Assembly: GCF_009720775.1 (NCBI RefSeq)
Contig: NZ_WNKW01000002.1
Span: 434,001 to 498,000, forward strand
Length of the DNA stretch: 64,000 bases
Origin: Pseudoduganella danionis
GTDB lineage: Bacteria > Pseudomonadota > Gammaproteobacteria > Burkholderiales > Burkholderiaceae_D
Direction of reading: 5' to 3'
In this document: piece after piece, positions 1 through 7,723 of the stretch
Layout: each line of letters begins with the position of its first letter
Position numbering within the stretch: position 1 is the first letter of the stretch
Translations under genes and position numbers: made by a program
The notes under the pieces: generated by a model
What the model saw: the letters and a program-made list of their open reading frames with translations, nothing else
Database searches by the model: none
What the model was told of the DNA's origin: nothing

Positions 1-1041
1 AAATCCGTGCCGACCTTGCTGGAACAGGCCAAGGCCAAAGGTTTGGCCACCGGCGTCGTGACCACCACCCGCGTGACCCATGCGACGCCGGCCGCAACCT
101 ACTCGCACATCTGCCACCGCGATCTGGAAAACGATATCGCTGCGCAGGCAGTACCGGGCGGTGCTGGCTACAACAGCGCGCTGGGCACCAATGGTCTGGA
201 CGTCCTGCTGGGCGGCGGCCGTCAATTCTTCATGACCACCAAAGACGGCGGCAAGCGCGCCGACGGGCGCGATCTGATCGCTGAAATGAAGGCCAAGAAC
301 TACGCCTATGCCAGCAACGCGAGCGAGTTCAGCGCCATCGACGCCAGCAAGACCGACCGTCTGCTGGGCCTGTTCACCTCCAGCCACATGAGCTATGACC
401 TCGACCGCGATCCGGCGAAGGAACCTAGCCTGGCCGAGATGACCACCAAAGCCATGGACGTGCTGGGCAAGAACAACAAAGGCTATTTCCTGATGGTAGA
501 AGGCGGCCGTATCGACCACGCGTTGCATGAAACCACCGCCAAGAAAGCGCTGCAGGACACCGTCGCTTTTGACAACGCCATCAAGGCTGCCATCGCCAAA
601 GCACGCGTGACCGATCCCGATCTGAAAAACACCCTGATCGTTGTCACCGCTGACCACGATCACACGCTGGTACTGAACGGCTACGCCAAGCGCACCGGCA
701 AGACCACTGCCAGCGAAGCGGGCGTGCTGGGTGTAGTGAAGGATTACGTGACCGGTGCCGTCACCAAAGATAACGATGGTGCACCGTACTCGATCATCGG
801 CTTCGGCAACGGCGAGAACCGTACCCAGAGCAGCCGCTCCGCCATGGCCAGCCTCGATAACAGCGTCACCAGCGCCAATACCTACCATCAGGAAGCCGTG
901 GTGCGCGTCTCGGCGGGCAACGAGACCCACGGCGGCACCGACGTGTTCCTCGGCGCGATCGGCAAAGGCGCCGACACCTTCAACGGCACCATCGACAACA
1001 CCAAGGTCAACGCTCTGGTGAAAGCGGCCGCCGGCCTCTGA
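1..1041 (+). CDS. alkaline phosphatase (5' end missing)
   Basis: This is the C-terminal three quarters of a PhoA-family alkaline phosphatase, a periplasmic metalloenzyme that frees phosphate from phosphomonoesters. The frame is already open at base 1 (K-S-V-P-T), so the signal peptide, first metal ligand and catalytic serine lie outside the window. Visible hallmarks are VEGGRIDHALHE (metal ligands), TADHDHT and the late ETHGGTDV histidine motif. It lies 25 bp upstream of a full-length paralogue with the same motifs in the same order, so the pair is a tandem duplication and probably one transcript. The two copies differ clearly in sequence, so the duplication is not recent. Confidence 0.93.
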   Translation, partial: KSVPTLLEQAKAKGLATGVVTTTRVTHATPAATYSHICHRDLENDIAAQAVPGGAGYNSALGTNGLDVLLGGGRQFFMTTKDGGKRADGRDLIAEMKAKNYAYASNASEFSAIDASKTDRLLGLFTSSHMSYDLDRDPAKEPSLAEMTTKAMDVLGKNNKGYFLMVEGGRIDHALHETTAKKALQDTVAFDNAIKAAIAKARVTDPDLKNTLIVVTADHDHTLVLNGYAKRTGKTTASEAGVLGVVKDYVTGAVTKDNDGAPYSIIGFGNGENRTQSSRSAMASLDNSVTSANTYHQEAVVRVSAGNETHGGTDVFLGAIGKGADTFNGTIDNTKVNALVKAAAGL

Positions 1042-1066
1042 TCAAATCTATAGACTGGAACAGAAC

Positions 1067-2464
1067 ATGAAGCACACTATCATTGCAGCCGCTCTGGCAC
1101 TGGGCTTTGCCAGTGCCGCCAACGCAGCGGGCGAAGCCAAGAACATCATCTTCTTCCTCGGCGACGGCATGGGCCCGTCCACCATTACTGCTTCGCGCAT
1201 TTTCAAGTATGGCGAAGACGGTAGCCTGACCATGGATAAGCTGGAGCGCACCGCGCGCGTCAAGACCTATTCCTACGACGCCCAGACCACCGACTCGGCA
1301 CCATCGATGGCCGCCTACATGACGGGCGTGAAGATGGCCAACGAAGTCATTTCGATGACCTCGGAAACGGTGGCTACGTCTCCCAGCAAGGATGCCAACG
1401 GCAATCTGACCGTCGATAACTGCGCCAGCACCAACGGCAAATCGGTACCGACCATACTGGAACTGGCGAAGGCCAAGGGCAAGGCTGTCGGTTCGATCAC
1501 CACCACTGAACTGACCCACGCCACGCCTGCGGCTACCTTCTCGCACATCTGCAATCGCAACGCCCAATACGCGATTGCTGCGCAGGCCGTGCCAGGCGGC
1601 GCCGGCTATAACAGCGCGCTCGGTGACGGCGTCGACGTTCTGATGGGCGGCGGCCGCAACCACTTTACGCCTTACGACGCTGCGACCAACAAGACTGGTC
1701 GCGCTGATGGCCGCAACCTGCTGACTGAACTGGCAGCCAAAGGTTACACCGTGGCCGCGACCAAAGCTGAAATGAACGCCGCCGCCAATGGCAAGAAGTT
1801 CATTGGTCTGTACAGCAGCCGCAGCCACCTCGAATATGAACTGGACCGCACTGCCACGCCACCGGTGGGCGAGGGCGCCAACCAGCCTAGCCTGGCCGAG
1901 ATGACTGTCAAGGCCATGGACCTGCTGTCGCAGAATAGCAATGGCTACTTCCTGATGGTGGAAGGCGGCCGTATCGACCATGCACTGCATGGCACCAATG
2001 CCAAGCGCGCGCTGACCGATACCATCGCTTTCGACGATGCGATCAAGGCAGCACTGGACAAGGCCAAGCTGACTGACCCGACGCTGGCCAACACCCTGAT
2101 CGTAGTGACTGCTGACCATGATCACACCTTGGCCTTCAATGGTTACGGCAAGCGTGGTAATCCTATTCTGGACATCAATCGCGACTACAAGACTGGCCAG
2201 CCTAGCAAGGATGCCGACGGCAATACCTACACCACGCTAGTGTTCGGTAATGGTCCTAACCGTCCCAACACCCGCAACAGTGTTGACAGTGCTACCGCGC
2301 TGAGCGACAACTACCTGCAGGAGACGGGCGTGAAGCTGTCGAGCGAAACCCACGGTGGCGGCGACGTCAAGTTGTTCGCAACCGGTGCTGGTGCTAAGAC
2401 CTTCAAAGGCACCATCGACAACACCAAAGTGTTCACGCTGCTGAAGTCGGCCTTCGGCTTCTGA
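1067..2464 (+). CDS. alkaline phosphatase, full length
   Basis: PhoA-family alkaline phosphatase of 465 residues. A Sec signal peptide ends around ANA-A at residues 20-21. LGDGMG at 31-36 carries the first metal aspartate, and TTDSAPS near 74-80 carries the catalytic serine (S77). Later come VEGGRIDHALHG, TADHDHT and SETHGGGDV, the usual zinc/magnesium ligands. The length is normal for the family, so the enzyme should be active and periplasmic. It follows a paralogue by 25 bp and is followed by a strong terminator. An exported protein of unknown function lies just beyond. Regulation by phosphate is likely from the family, but I did not identify a Pho box because the promoter lies outside the window. 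Confidence 0.95.
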   Translation: MKHTIIAAALALGFASAANAAGEAKNIIFFLGDGMGPSTITASRIFKYGEDGSLTMDKLERTARVKTYSYDAQTTDSAPSMAAYMTGVKMANEVISMTSETVATSPSKDANGNLTVDNCASTNGKSVPTILELAKAKGKAVGSITTTELTHATPAATFSHICNRNAQYAIAAQAVPGGAGYNSALGDGVDVLMGGGRNHFTPYDAATNKTGRADGRNLLTELAAKGYTVAATKAEMNAAANGKKFIGLYSSRSHLEYELDRTATPPVGEGANQPSLAEMTVKAMDLLSQNSNGYFLMVEGGRIDHALHGTNAKRALTDTIAFDDAIKAALDKAKLTDPTLANTLIVVTADHDHTLAFNGYGKRGNPILDINRDYKTGQPSKDADGNTYTTLVFGNGPNRPNTRNSVDSATALSDNYLQETGVKLSSETHGGGDVKLFATGAGAKTFKGTIDNTKVFTLLKSAFGF

Positions 2465-2473
2465 TCATGCGCG

Positions 2474-2503
2474 GTGCCCGGTCTGCATGGCCGGGCACTT
2501 TTT
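2474..2503 (+). terminator. rho-independent terminator after the phosphatase pair
   Basis: An 8-bp GC-rich stem (GTGCCCGG / CCGGGCAC) with a short loop is directly followed by five T residues, 10 bp after the phosphatase stop codon. Confidence 0.85.
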
Positions 2504-2535
2504 CCGTTTACGTTTTTGTCTTTTTCTAAGCAAGC

Positions 2536-3216
2536 ATGTTCCGTACACTCGCCCTGATTCTTCTGCTGGCCGCAGGCGCCTCGCAGGCTGCCAGCGTAGT
2601 AGCGCCACCACTCGACCTGAATATCCAGTACTACAGCAAAGCTGTCACTGCCGAAGGTGTTACGCGCGAAGTGCGCTATCAGGAAACCATGTTGCGCCGT
2701 CCCGGCCACGTCTGGGTGGCGCGCGTGCTGCCGCCGCAGGCTGCCGCCGCCCATGCCGGCGATCATGAGCGCAGCGTGCACAAGCACTTCAATCCTGCGC
2801 AACTGCCGCGTCACGTGCAGTTGGCGGGCGATAAGCCTCGCCTCGAGTACATCGATCTCGCGCATAAGGAAGTCATTGCGGTGCCGCCCGGCGAGTATGG
2901 CAACGTTGATTTCGATGGCTCGTGGCCGAATGCCTATTATCTGTTCGATCCCAAGCTGGTGATGGCGATGCCCTTGTCCTCGCGCGCCTCGGCAGTGCCT
3001 AGCGCGCGCTGGCGCGAACTGGTGCGCAATGGTTCTTTCCGCCGTGTGCTGTGGGACGAGCAGCGCCAGATTCCCTTGCTGATCGAGAGCGGCGATCAGG
3101 CCGCCACCATCTTTAACCGCATCGAAGTTCAGCCGCAGGCCAGCGTCACAGCTACTCTGCCATGGCAGAACCTGAAGGGCTTTGCCCAGCGCGAGTACGG
3201 CGATTTTCTCGACTGA
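2536..3216 (+). CDS. exported protein of unknown function, phosphatase neighbour
   Basis: A 226-residue protein with a clear Sec signal peptide (hydrophobic residues 5-15, AxA-like end near SQAAS). I do not recognise a catalytic motif. The mature part is rich in Arg, Tyr and Pro and contains a stretch HKHFNPAQLPRHV that could bind a ligand or metal. It is co-directional with the phosphatases but separated from them by a terminator, so it probably has its own promoter or depends on read-through. A periplasmic role is inferred only from the signal peptide. Confidence 0.75.
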   Translation: MFRTLALILLLAAGASQAASVVAPPLDLNIQYYSKAVTAEGVTREVRYQETMLRRPGHVWVARVLPPQAAAAHAGDHERSVHKHFNPAQLPRHVQLAGDKPRLEYIDLAHKEVIAVPPGEYGNVDFDGSWPNAYYLFDPKLVMAMPLSSRASAVPSARWRELVRNGSFRRVLWDEQRQIPLLIESGDQAATIFNRIEVQPQASVTATLPWQNLKGFAQREYGDFLD

Positions 3217-3266
3217 GCCGGTGCTGAATTTGCGGGGCTTACTCGGCAGGTTGCGGGCCTACCCGC

Positions 3267-4160
3267 TCAAGGGCCACCGTTGCCGCCCACTGCGCCATAC
3301 ACTTGTCCCGTCGCATAACTAGCCTCATTCGAGGCGAGTAGCACATACACGCCAGCCAGTTCGGCTGGCTGGCCTGGTCGCTGCATCGGCGTATGGGCGC
3401 CGAATTCCTGCAGTTTGTCGGGGGGCTGGCCACCTGTCACTTGTAACGGCGTCCAGAATGGCCCGGGCGCCACGGCATTGACCCGTATGCCCTTGGCCGC
3501 CAACTGCTTGGCCAACCCTTTCGTGAAGATCATGATGGCGCCCTTGCTGGCCGCGTAGTCGACGATGTATTCGCCGGGATCATAGGCATTGACCGAAGTG
3601 GTGTTGATGATGGCAGCCCCCCTGTTCAGCAAAGGCAGGGCCGCGCGGGTAATCCAGAACATGGCATAGACATTGGTCTTGAACGTGTCGTCAAACTGCT
3701 CGCTCGTGATATCGAGAATGGAGTCGTGAGCAATTTGCCGCGCAGCGTTATTGACGAGGATATCCAGCCCACCCAGTTCGCGGGCCGCATCGGCGACCAG
3801 TTGTTTGCAGAATTCTTCATCCCGTATATCGCCGGGCAAAGCGATGCCCTTGCAGCCTTCGGCACGGATCAGGGCGATAACCTCATCGGCATCGTCCTGC
3901 TCGGCCTGCAGATAGTTAATGGCGACATCCGCTCCTTCACGCGCGTAGGCGATTGCCGCAGCCCGGCCTATGCCGGAATCGCCGCCTGTGATCAGGGCTT
4001 TGCGGCCTTGCAGCCTGCCGGATCCGCGATAGCTGGTTTCACCATGATCGGGGCGAGGTGACATCTTGCCGGCCAGACCCGGCCAGGCTTGCTGCTGGTG
4101 CGGGAAGGGTGGCGCGGGATAGTTGGGTGGGCGCTGGTTGCTGCTGTCTGGATGACTCAT
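3267..4160 (-). CDS. SDR family oxidoreductase (YghA/general stress protein 39 type)
   Basis: Short-chain dehydrogenase of 297 residues with a long N-terminal extension rich in Pro, Gln and His before the Rossmann fold, as in the YghA/GSP39 branch. TGGDSGIG (near residue 58) is the nucleotide-binding loop, NNAA follows, and YAASK is the catalytic Tyr-x3-Lys. A Ser lies upstream (NTTSVNA). NAD(P)H-dependent reduction of a sugar or aldehyde is likely, but the substrate is unknown. These enzymes are often induced in stationary phase or osmotic stress. It is convergent with the upstream exported protein (50 bp gap). Confidence 0.9.
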   Translation of the reverse strand: MSHPDSSNQRPPNYPAPPFPHQQQAWPGLAGKMSPRPDHGETSYRGSGRLQGRKALITGGDSGIGRAAAIAYAREGADVAINYLQAEQDDADEVIALIRAEGCKGIALPGDIRDEEFCKQLVADAARELGGLDILVNNAARQIAHDSILDITSEQFDDTFKTNVYAMFWITRAALPLLNRGAAIINTTSVNAYDPGEYIVDYAASKGAIMIFTKGLAKQLAAKGIRVNAVAPGPFWTPLQVTGGQPPDKLQEFGAHTPMQRPGQPAELAGVYVLLASNEASYATGQVYGAVGGNGGP

Positions 4161-4284
4161 GATGCGTGCTCCCTTGAAGATGAAGCACCATCTTTTGCCC
4201 TTTCAGTGATCCTCTCCGTGCGGTATGTCGCATATCCGGAGCGCCCACTGCGGTATTTTGTCAGCTTGGCTAAAGGAGGCGGAA

Positions 4285-4506
4285 ATGCCCAAAGGAGCAA
4301 GTCCCAAGCGCGAGCGCGAATACCGTATGCTGGAACGCAAGTTCAAACAGGAAGGCCGCTATCCGGGTAGGGAGGAGGAAGTGGCCGCGCGCATCGTCAA
4401 CAAACAGCGCGCGGCAATGGGCGAGACCAAATACCAGCATACAGCGCCCAAGCGATCTGCGTCGCGGCGCAAAAGCCGCACAGCACGTAATGGCGCAAGG
4501 GCGTGA
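4285..4506 (+). CDS. small conserved basic protein of unknown function
   Basis: A 73-residue, highly basic protein beginning MPKGASPKRERE and containing GREEEVAARIVNKQRA, a sequence typical of a small conserved protein widespread in proteobacteria and sometimes linked to plasmid or stress proteins. The ATG at 4285 was chosen because a near-perfect Shine-Dalgarno AAGGAGG lies 5 nt upstream (4273-4279). A longer reading from 4225 has no support. The C-terminus is an Arg/Lys/Ser tail that could bind nucleic acid. It is divergent from the stress-type SDR. The function is unknown. Confidence 0.8.
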   Translation: MPKGASPKREREYRMLERKFKQEGRYPGREEEVAARIVNKQRAAMGETKYQHTAPKRSASRRKSRTARNGARA

Positions 4507-4523
4507 ATCACACAGCGCGCTAA

Positions 4524-5705
4524 TCAGGCTGGCGTCGTCGATTCAGTGGTGGCACGCGTACGCGGCGCACGCGCTGGTGGTGCGCTGTCCAGATACGGGC
4601 TGTAACCGGGGAAGCTCATGCGCAGTATGCGCAGTACCGTGGTGCCGAACTGGCGCGTCAGCGAACCCGTGTGATACGGCAGACGATATTGCTCGCACAG
4701 TGCGCGTACACGCGGCGCCACTTCGCCATAACGGTTACTCGGCATATCGGGGAACAGATGATGTTCGATCTGGTGGCTCAGATTGCCGCTCATGATGTGG
4801 AACAGCTTACCGCCGCTGATATTGCAGGAGCCCAGCAACTGACGCACATACCAGTGTGCGCGCGTCTCATTTTCCACATCGGCCTTGGTGAATACATGCA
4901 CGTCCATCGGGAAGTGGCCGCAGAAGATAATCAGATAAGTCCACAGATTGCGCACGATGTTGGCCACCGCATTCGCACCGGCCACATAGAAGAAGAACGG
5001 GCCAGCCAGCAGCGGGAACAGCAGGTAATCCTTGCGCATCTGACGCCAGATCTTGGCACGCGTGCGCAGCACCATAGGGCGCAGCACCGACCACTTCATG
5101 CGGCCCTTGATCACGCGGCCCAGCTCCAGCTCCTGAATCGCGATACCCCACTCGAAGAAGATCGCCAGCAGCAGCGCCCACAGCGGGTTACCCAGATTGA
5201 ACGGCTTCCAGCGCTGGCCCGAGAACATGCGCAGCAGACCATAGCCCGCTACATCGGCATCCTTGCCGAGCACATTAGTCCACGTATGGTGCTTGACGTT
5301 GTGCGCGTGCTTCCACTGGTCGGACGGGCAGACGTGATCCCACTCCCAGCGGCCCGACTGGATCTCCGGATCGCGCAGCCAGTCCCACTGGGCGTGCAGC
5401 ACGTTGTGGCCGATCTCCATATTTTCCAGAATCTTGGCAGCGCCCAGCGTCAGCACGCCCAGCACCATCACGGGCCAGAACAGCGCCCAGCTAGCCAGCG
5501 CGTGGCCCCATTGCGGCAGCAGCGCGAGACTGGCGTAAATGCCGAGGCGGCCGCCAATTTCTAGGCAGCGGTGGATGGTCAGCAGGCGGCGGATATAGCG
5601 CGCATCGCGCTCGCCACGGTCGGCCATGACTTCATTGCGGATCGCTTCGATCTGCGCCCCAAAGGCGTCGATGTCGGCGGGAGTAAGGTGAGATGGAATA
5701 GGCAT
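4524..5705 (-). CDS. desB: membrane fatty-acid desaturase, DesB-like
   Basis: A 393-residue integral-membrane acyl desaturase. The three diiron histidine boxes are present: HNVLH at 100-104, HAHNVKHH at 133-140 and HQIEHH around 310-315. Hydrophobic stretches lie near 55-92 and 225-270. It introduces a double bond into acyl chains using electrons from a reductase. The gene 18 bp upstream encodes such a reductase, and a TetR gene is divergent from both. This is the arrangement of Pseudomonas aeruginosa desC-desB-desT, where DesB is an acyl-CoA delta-9 desaturase. The assignment to DesB rather than another desaturase class rests on this context. Confidence 0.9.
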   Translation of the reverse strand: MPIPSHLTPADIDAFGAQIEAIRNEVMADRGERDARYIRRLLTIHRCLEIGGRLGIYASLALLPQWGHALASWALFWPVMVLGVLTLGAAKILENMEIGHNVLHAQWDWLRDPEIQSGRWEWDHVCPSDQWKHAHNVKHHTWTNVLGKDADVAGYGLLRMFSGQRWKPFNLGNPLWALLLAIFFEWGIAIQELELGRVIKGRMKWSVLRPMVLRTRAKIWRQMRKDYLLFPLLAGPFFFYVAGANAVANIVRNLWTYLIIFCGHFPMDVHVFTKADVENETRAHWYVRQLLGSCNISGGKLFHIMSGNLSHQIEHHLFPDMPSNRYGEVAPRVRALCEQYRLPYHTGSLTRQFGTTVLRILRMSFPGYSPYLDSAPPARAPRTRATTESTTPA

Positions 5706-5723
5706 GGAATTCTCGATGATTAG

Positions 5724-6797
5724 TTACAGCGCCAGTTCGACGTCGCCCACGGCGGCACAGACGCACACTTGCACGGTGTCGCCCGGTTCGGCGATCAGGG
5801 TGCCGTTACGCAGGTCGCGCACGCTGCCGCTCACTAGCTTGGTGTCGCAGCCGTGGCAGATGCCCATGCGGCAGCCGTGTTTGGGATTGAGGCCGGCATC
5901 TTCGGCGATGCGCAGCAGATTGCTGACGCCATCCGATGCCGCTTCGGTCGCACTGGCAGCAAAACGCACGCGGCCCGCCGTGGCAGCCTCCGTGCTGATG
6001 GCGATGGGCGCGTGGAAGCGCTCCACATGCAGCTGATGGTCCAGTCCTGCAGCATGCCAGTGGGCTTCCACCGCTTCCAGCAGGCTGGCCGGCCCGCAGG
6101 CCCAGACTTCGCGTGCGCGCCAGTCGGGGCAGACGGCTTCCAGTTGCGCCGCGTTGAAGTGGGCGCCGCCTTCACGCGTGTAAATGTGCTGCAGCTTGTA
6201 ATGCGGCTGGCTGGCAGCCAGCGCTGCCAGTTCGCTGCCGAATATCACCTCGCGCGGATGTGGCGCGTAGTGCAGGTGCACGCTGTCCGGTATCACCTCG
6301 AGTTCCTGCACATAGTTGCGCAGCATGCTCATGATGGGCGTGATGCCGCTGCCGGCGGTGATGAATAGCGGGCGCACCGGCATGGATTCCGGCAGCACGA
6401 ATTCGCCCTGCGGTTCGCCCAGCGGCAGGTATTCGCCCACCTGCACCTGCTGTACCAGATGCTGCGATACGCGGCCGCCCGGCACAGCCTTGACGGTGAC
6501 CGTGATGCAGCCATCGTCGCGGTTAGGCGCGGACGAAATCGAGTAGGTGCGGGTATGGCGCTGGCCGTCGATGGGCACGCCCAGGCGCACGAACTGGCCC
6601 GGACGATGGCTGCGCCAGCCCGTGCCGGGACGCAGGGTCAGGGTACGGCTATCCTCGGTTTCCTGCTGCACGGCGATTACCCGTGCCATCAGTTTATGGG
6701 TAGTCCAGAGCGGGTTGACCAGCTCTACGTAGTGGGAATGGCGCAGCGGGTAGGCAAACATGTCCGCCAGACGCGCCAGTGATGCTTGGATCGTCAT
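5724..6797 (-). CDS. desC: ferredoxin-type reductase partner of the desaturase, DesC-like
   Basis: A 357-residue electron-transfer flavoprotein. The FAD domain has RTYSISS, the NAD(P) domain has ITAGSGITPIMSML, and the C-terminal plant-type [2Fe-2S] domain has CRMGICHGC with a fourth cysteine (VCVC) near the end. It should pass electrons from NAD(P)H to the desaturase encoded 18 bp downstream. The ATG at 6797 (MTIQASLARLADMF) is preferred over a GTG at 6836. The upstream choice would place the start inside a palindromic operator-like site and add an unlikely peptide. Repression by the divergent TetR protein is inferred from that site. Confidence 0.9.
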   Translation of the reverse strand: MTIQASLARLADMFAYPLRHSHYVELVNPLWTTHKLMARVIAVQQETEDSRTLTLRPGTGWRSHRPGQFVRLGVPIDGQRHTRTYSISSAPNRDDGCITVTVKAVPGGRVSQHLVQQVQVGEYLPLGEPQGEFVLPESMPVRPLFITAGSGITPIMSMLRNYVQELEVIPDSVHLHYAPHPREVIFGSELAALAASQPHYKLQHIYTREGGAHFNAAQLEAVCPDWRAREVWACGPASLLEAVEAHWHAAGLDHQLHVERFHAPIAISTEAATAGRVRFAASATEAASDGVSNLLRIAEDAGLNPKHGCRMGICHGCDTKLVSGSVRDLRNGTLIAEPGDTVQVCVCAAVGDVELAL

Positions 6798-6827
6798 GGT
6801 ATAGCAAATAAATAGAATCGACGTAAT

Positions 6828-6845
6828 TGTGGACACTTGTACACA
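6828..6845. promoter_or_regulatory. operator-like palindrome upstream of desCB
   Basis: The 18-mer TGTGGACACTTGTACACA is an imperfect inverted repeat (ACAxxTGT core with TGTG/CACA ends). It lies 31-48 bp before the reductase start. A related site lies next to the divergent TetR gene, which supports a TetR (DesT) operator. Confidence 0.6.
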
Positions 6846-6927
6846 TCAAGTCAAGCGTGTTGTGCTTAATAAATGGGCAAGTATGCTCTTTCGGCCTCGC
6901 GTCTCCCCACGTTGAGCGGGTAAAATA

Positions 6928-6945
6928 GTGGTACATCTGTACACA
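6928..6945. promoter_or_regulatory. operator-like palindrome upstream of the TetR gene
   Basis: GTGGTACATCTGTACACA contains the perfect inverted repeat GTACA-TC-TGTAC and matches the site at 6828-6845 at most positions. It ends 9 bp before the TetR ATG. A TAAAAT hexamer at 6921-6926 could be the -10 box it overlaps, so autorepression is plausible. Confidence 0.6.
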
Positions 6946-6953
6946 CGACGACC

Positions 6954-7634
6954 ATGAGCGAACACGATACTGAGGAAAGTACGGCCCGCCCCGAGCGCAA
7001 GACGGGCACCCGCAGAGCTTTGCTGCAAGCGGCGCTGACGCTGGTAGGGGAAGGGCGCAGCTTCACCAGTCTGGGCCTGCGCGAGATTGCACGGCAGGCG
7101 GGCGTGGTGCCGAATGCGTTTTACCGCCACTTCCGCAATACGGACGAACTGGGGCTCGAACTGGTGGACGAGATGGGCATTACGCTGCGTCGTCTGCTGC
7201 GCGAAGCGCGCCAGATTGATGTGTCGCGCGGTTCCATTCTGCGCCGTTCGGTGCGCGTCTACCTCGACTATGTCAAGGCGAACCGGCTGCAGTTCCAGTT
7301 CATTGCCACCGAGCGCTCGGGCGGCAGCCGCATTCTGCGGCTGGCGATTCGTACGGATGTGACGCACTTCACCAACGAAATGGCGCAGGATTTGCGCGCG
7401 CTGGGACGCTATCGCGAATTGTCCACGCCGCGGCTGCAGATGGTGTGCGGGCTGGTCGTCATGACCATGCTGGCGGCAGCGACCGATATTCTTGATCTGC
7501 CGCCCGGCCAGCCGCTGCTGGAATGGGAGATGGAAGAGAACTTCGTGCAGCAACTGCACGTGATCCTGCTGGGGGCTTCCAAGTGGCAGGAAAAAGACCC
7601 CCATCAGGGTGCAACGCCAGCCGACAATGACTAG
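6954..7634 (+). CDS. desT: TetR-family regulator, DesT-like
   Basis: A 226-residue TetR repressor. The N-terminal helix-turn-helix reads FTSLGLREIARQAGVVPNAFYRHFRNTDEL (about residues 37-66, quoted in parts), and the C-terminal part is the helical ligand-binding domain. It is divergent from the desaturase/reductase pair, with two copies of a palindrome in the gap. In Pseudomonas, DesT senses the saturated/unsaturated acyl-CoA ratio and represses desCB. The same role is inferred here from gene order and sites, not from ligand residues. The SD is weak (ACGACC). Confidence 0.85.
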   Translation: MSEHDTEESTARPERKTGTRRALLQAALTLVGEGRSFTSLGLREIARQAGVVPNAFYRHFRNTDELGLELVDEMGITLRRLLREARQIDVSRGSILRRSVRVYLDYVKANRLQFQFIATERSGGSRILRLAIRTDVTHFTNEMAQDLRALGRYRELSTPRLQMVCGLVVMTMLAAATDILDLPPGQPLLEWEMEENFVQQLHVILLGASKWQEKDPHQGATPADND

Positions 7635-7679
7635 CGTTGCCGGTGGCGTTTCGGAAAAGTTCGTATTGAGCTAAATCAG

Positions 7680-7721
7680 ATTCGGGGAGTCAGTGTCCAA
7701 ATGACAGACCTGACCCCGAAT
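7680..7721. repeat. REP-like hairpin, possible bidirectional terminator
   Basis: ATTCGGG...CCCGAAT arms enclose a second pairing (GTCAG/CTGAC) and a third (TGTC/GACA), giving a long bulged hairpin. It is followed by TTTTT on the plus strand and preceded by AAATC, and it abuts the stop codon of the M13 peptidase gene. It could end both the TetR transcript and the peptidase transcript. The GGGGTCAG core resembles repetitive palindromes I associate with betaproteobacterial genomes. No second copy was noticed in this window. Confidence 0.5.
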
Positions 7722-7723
7722 TT

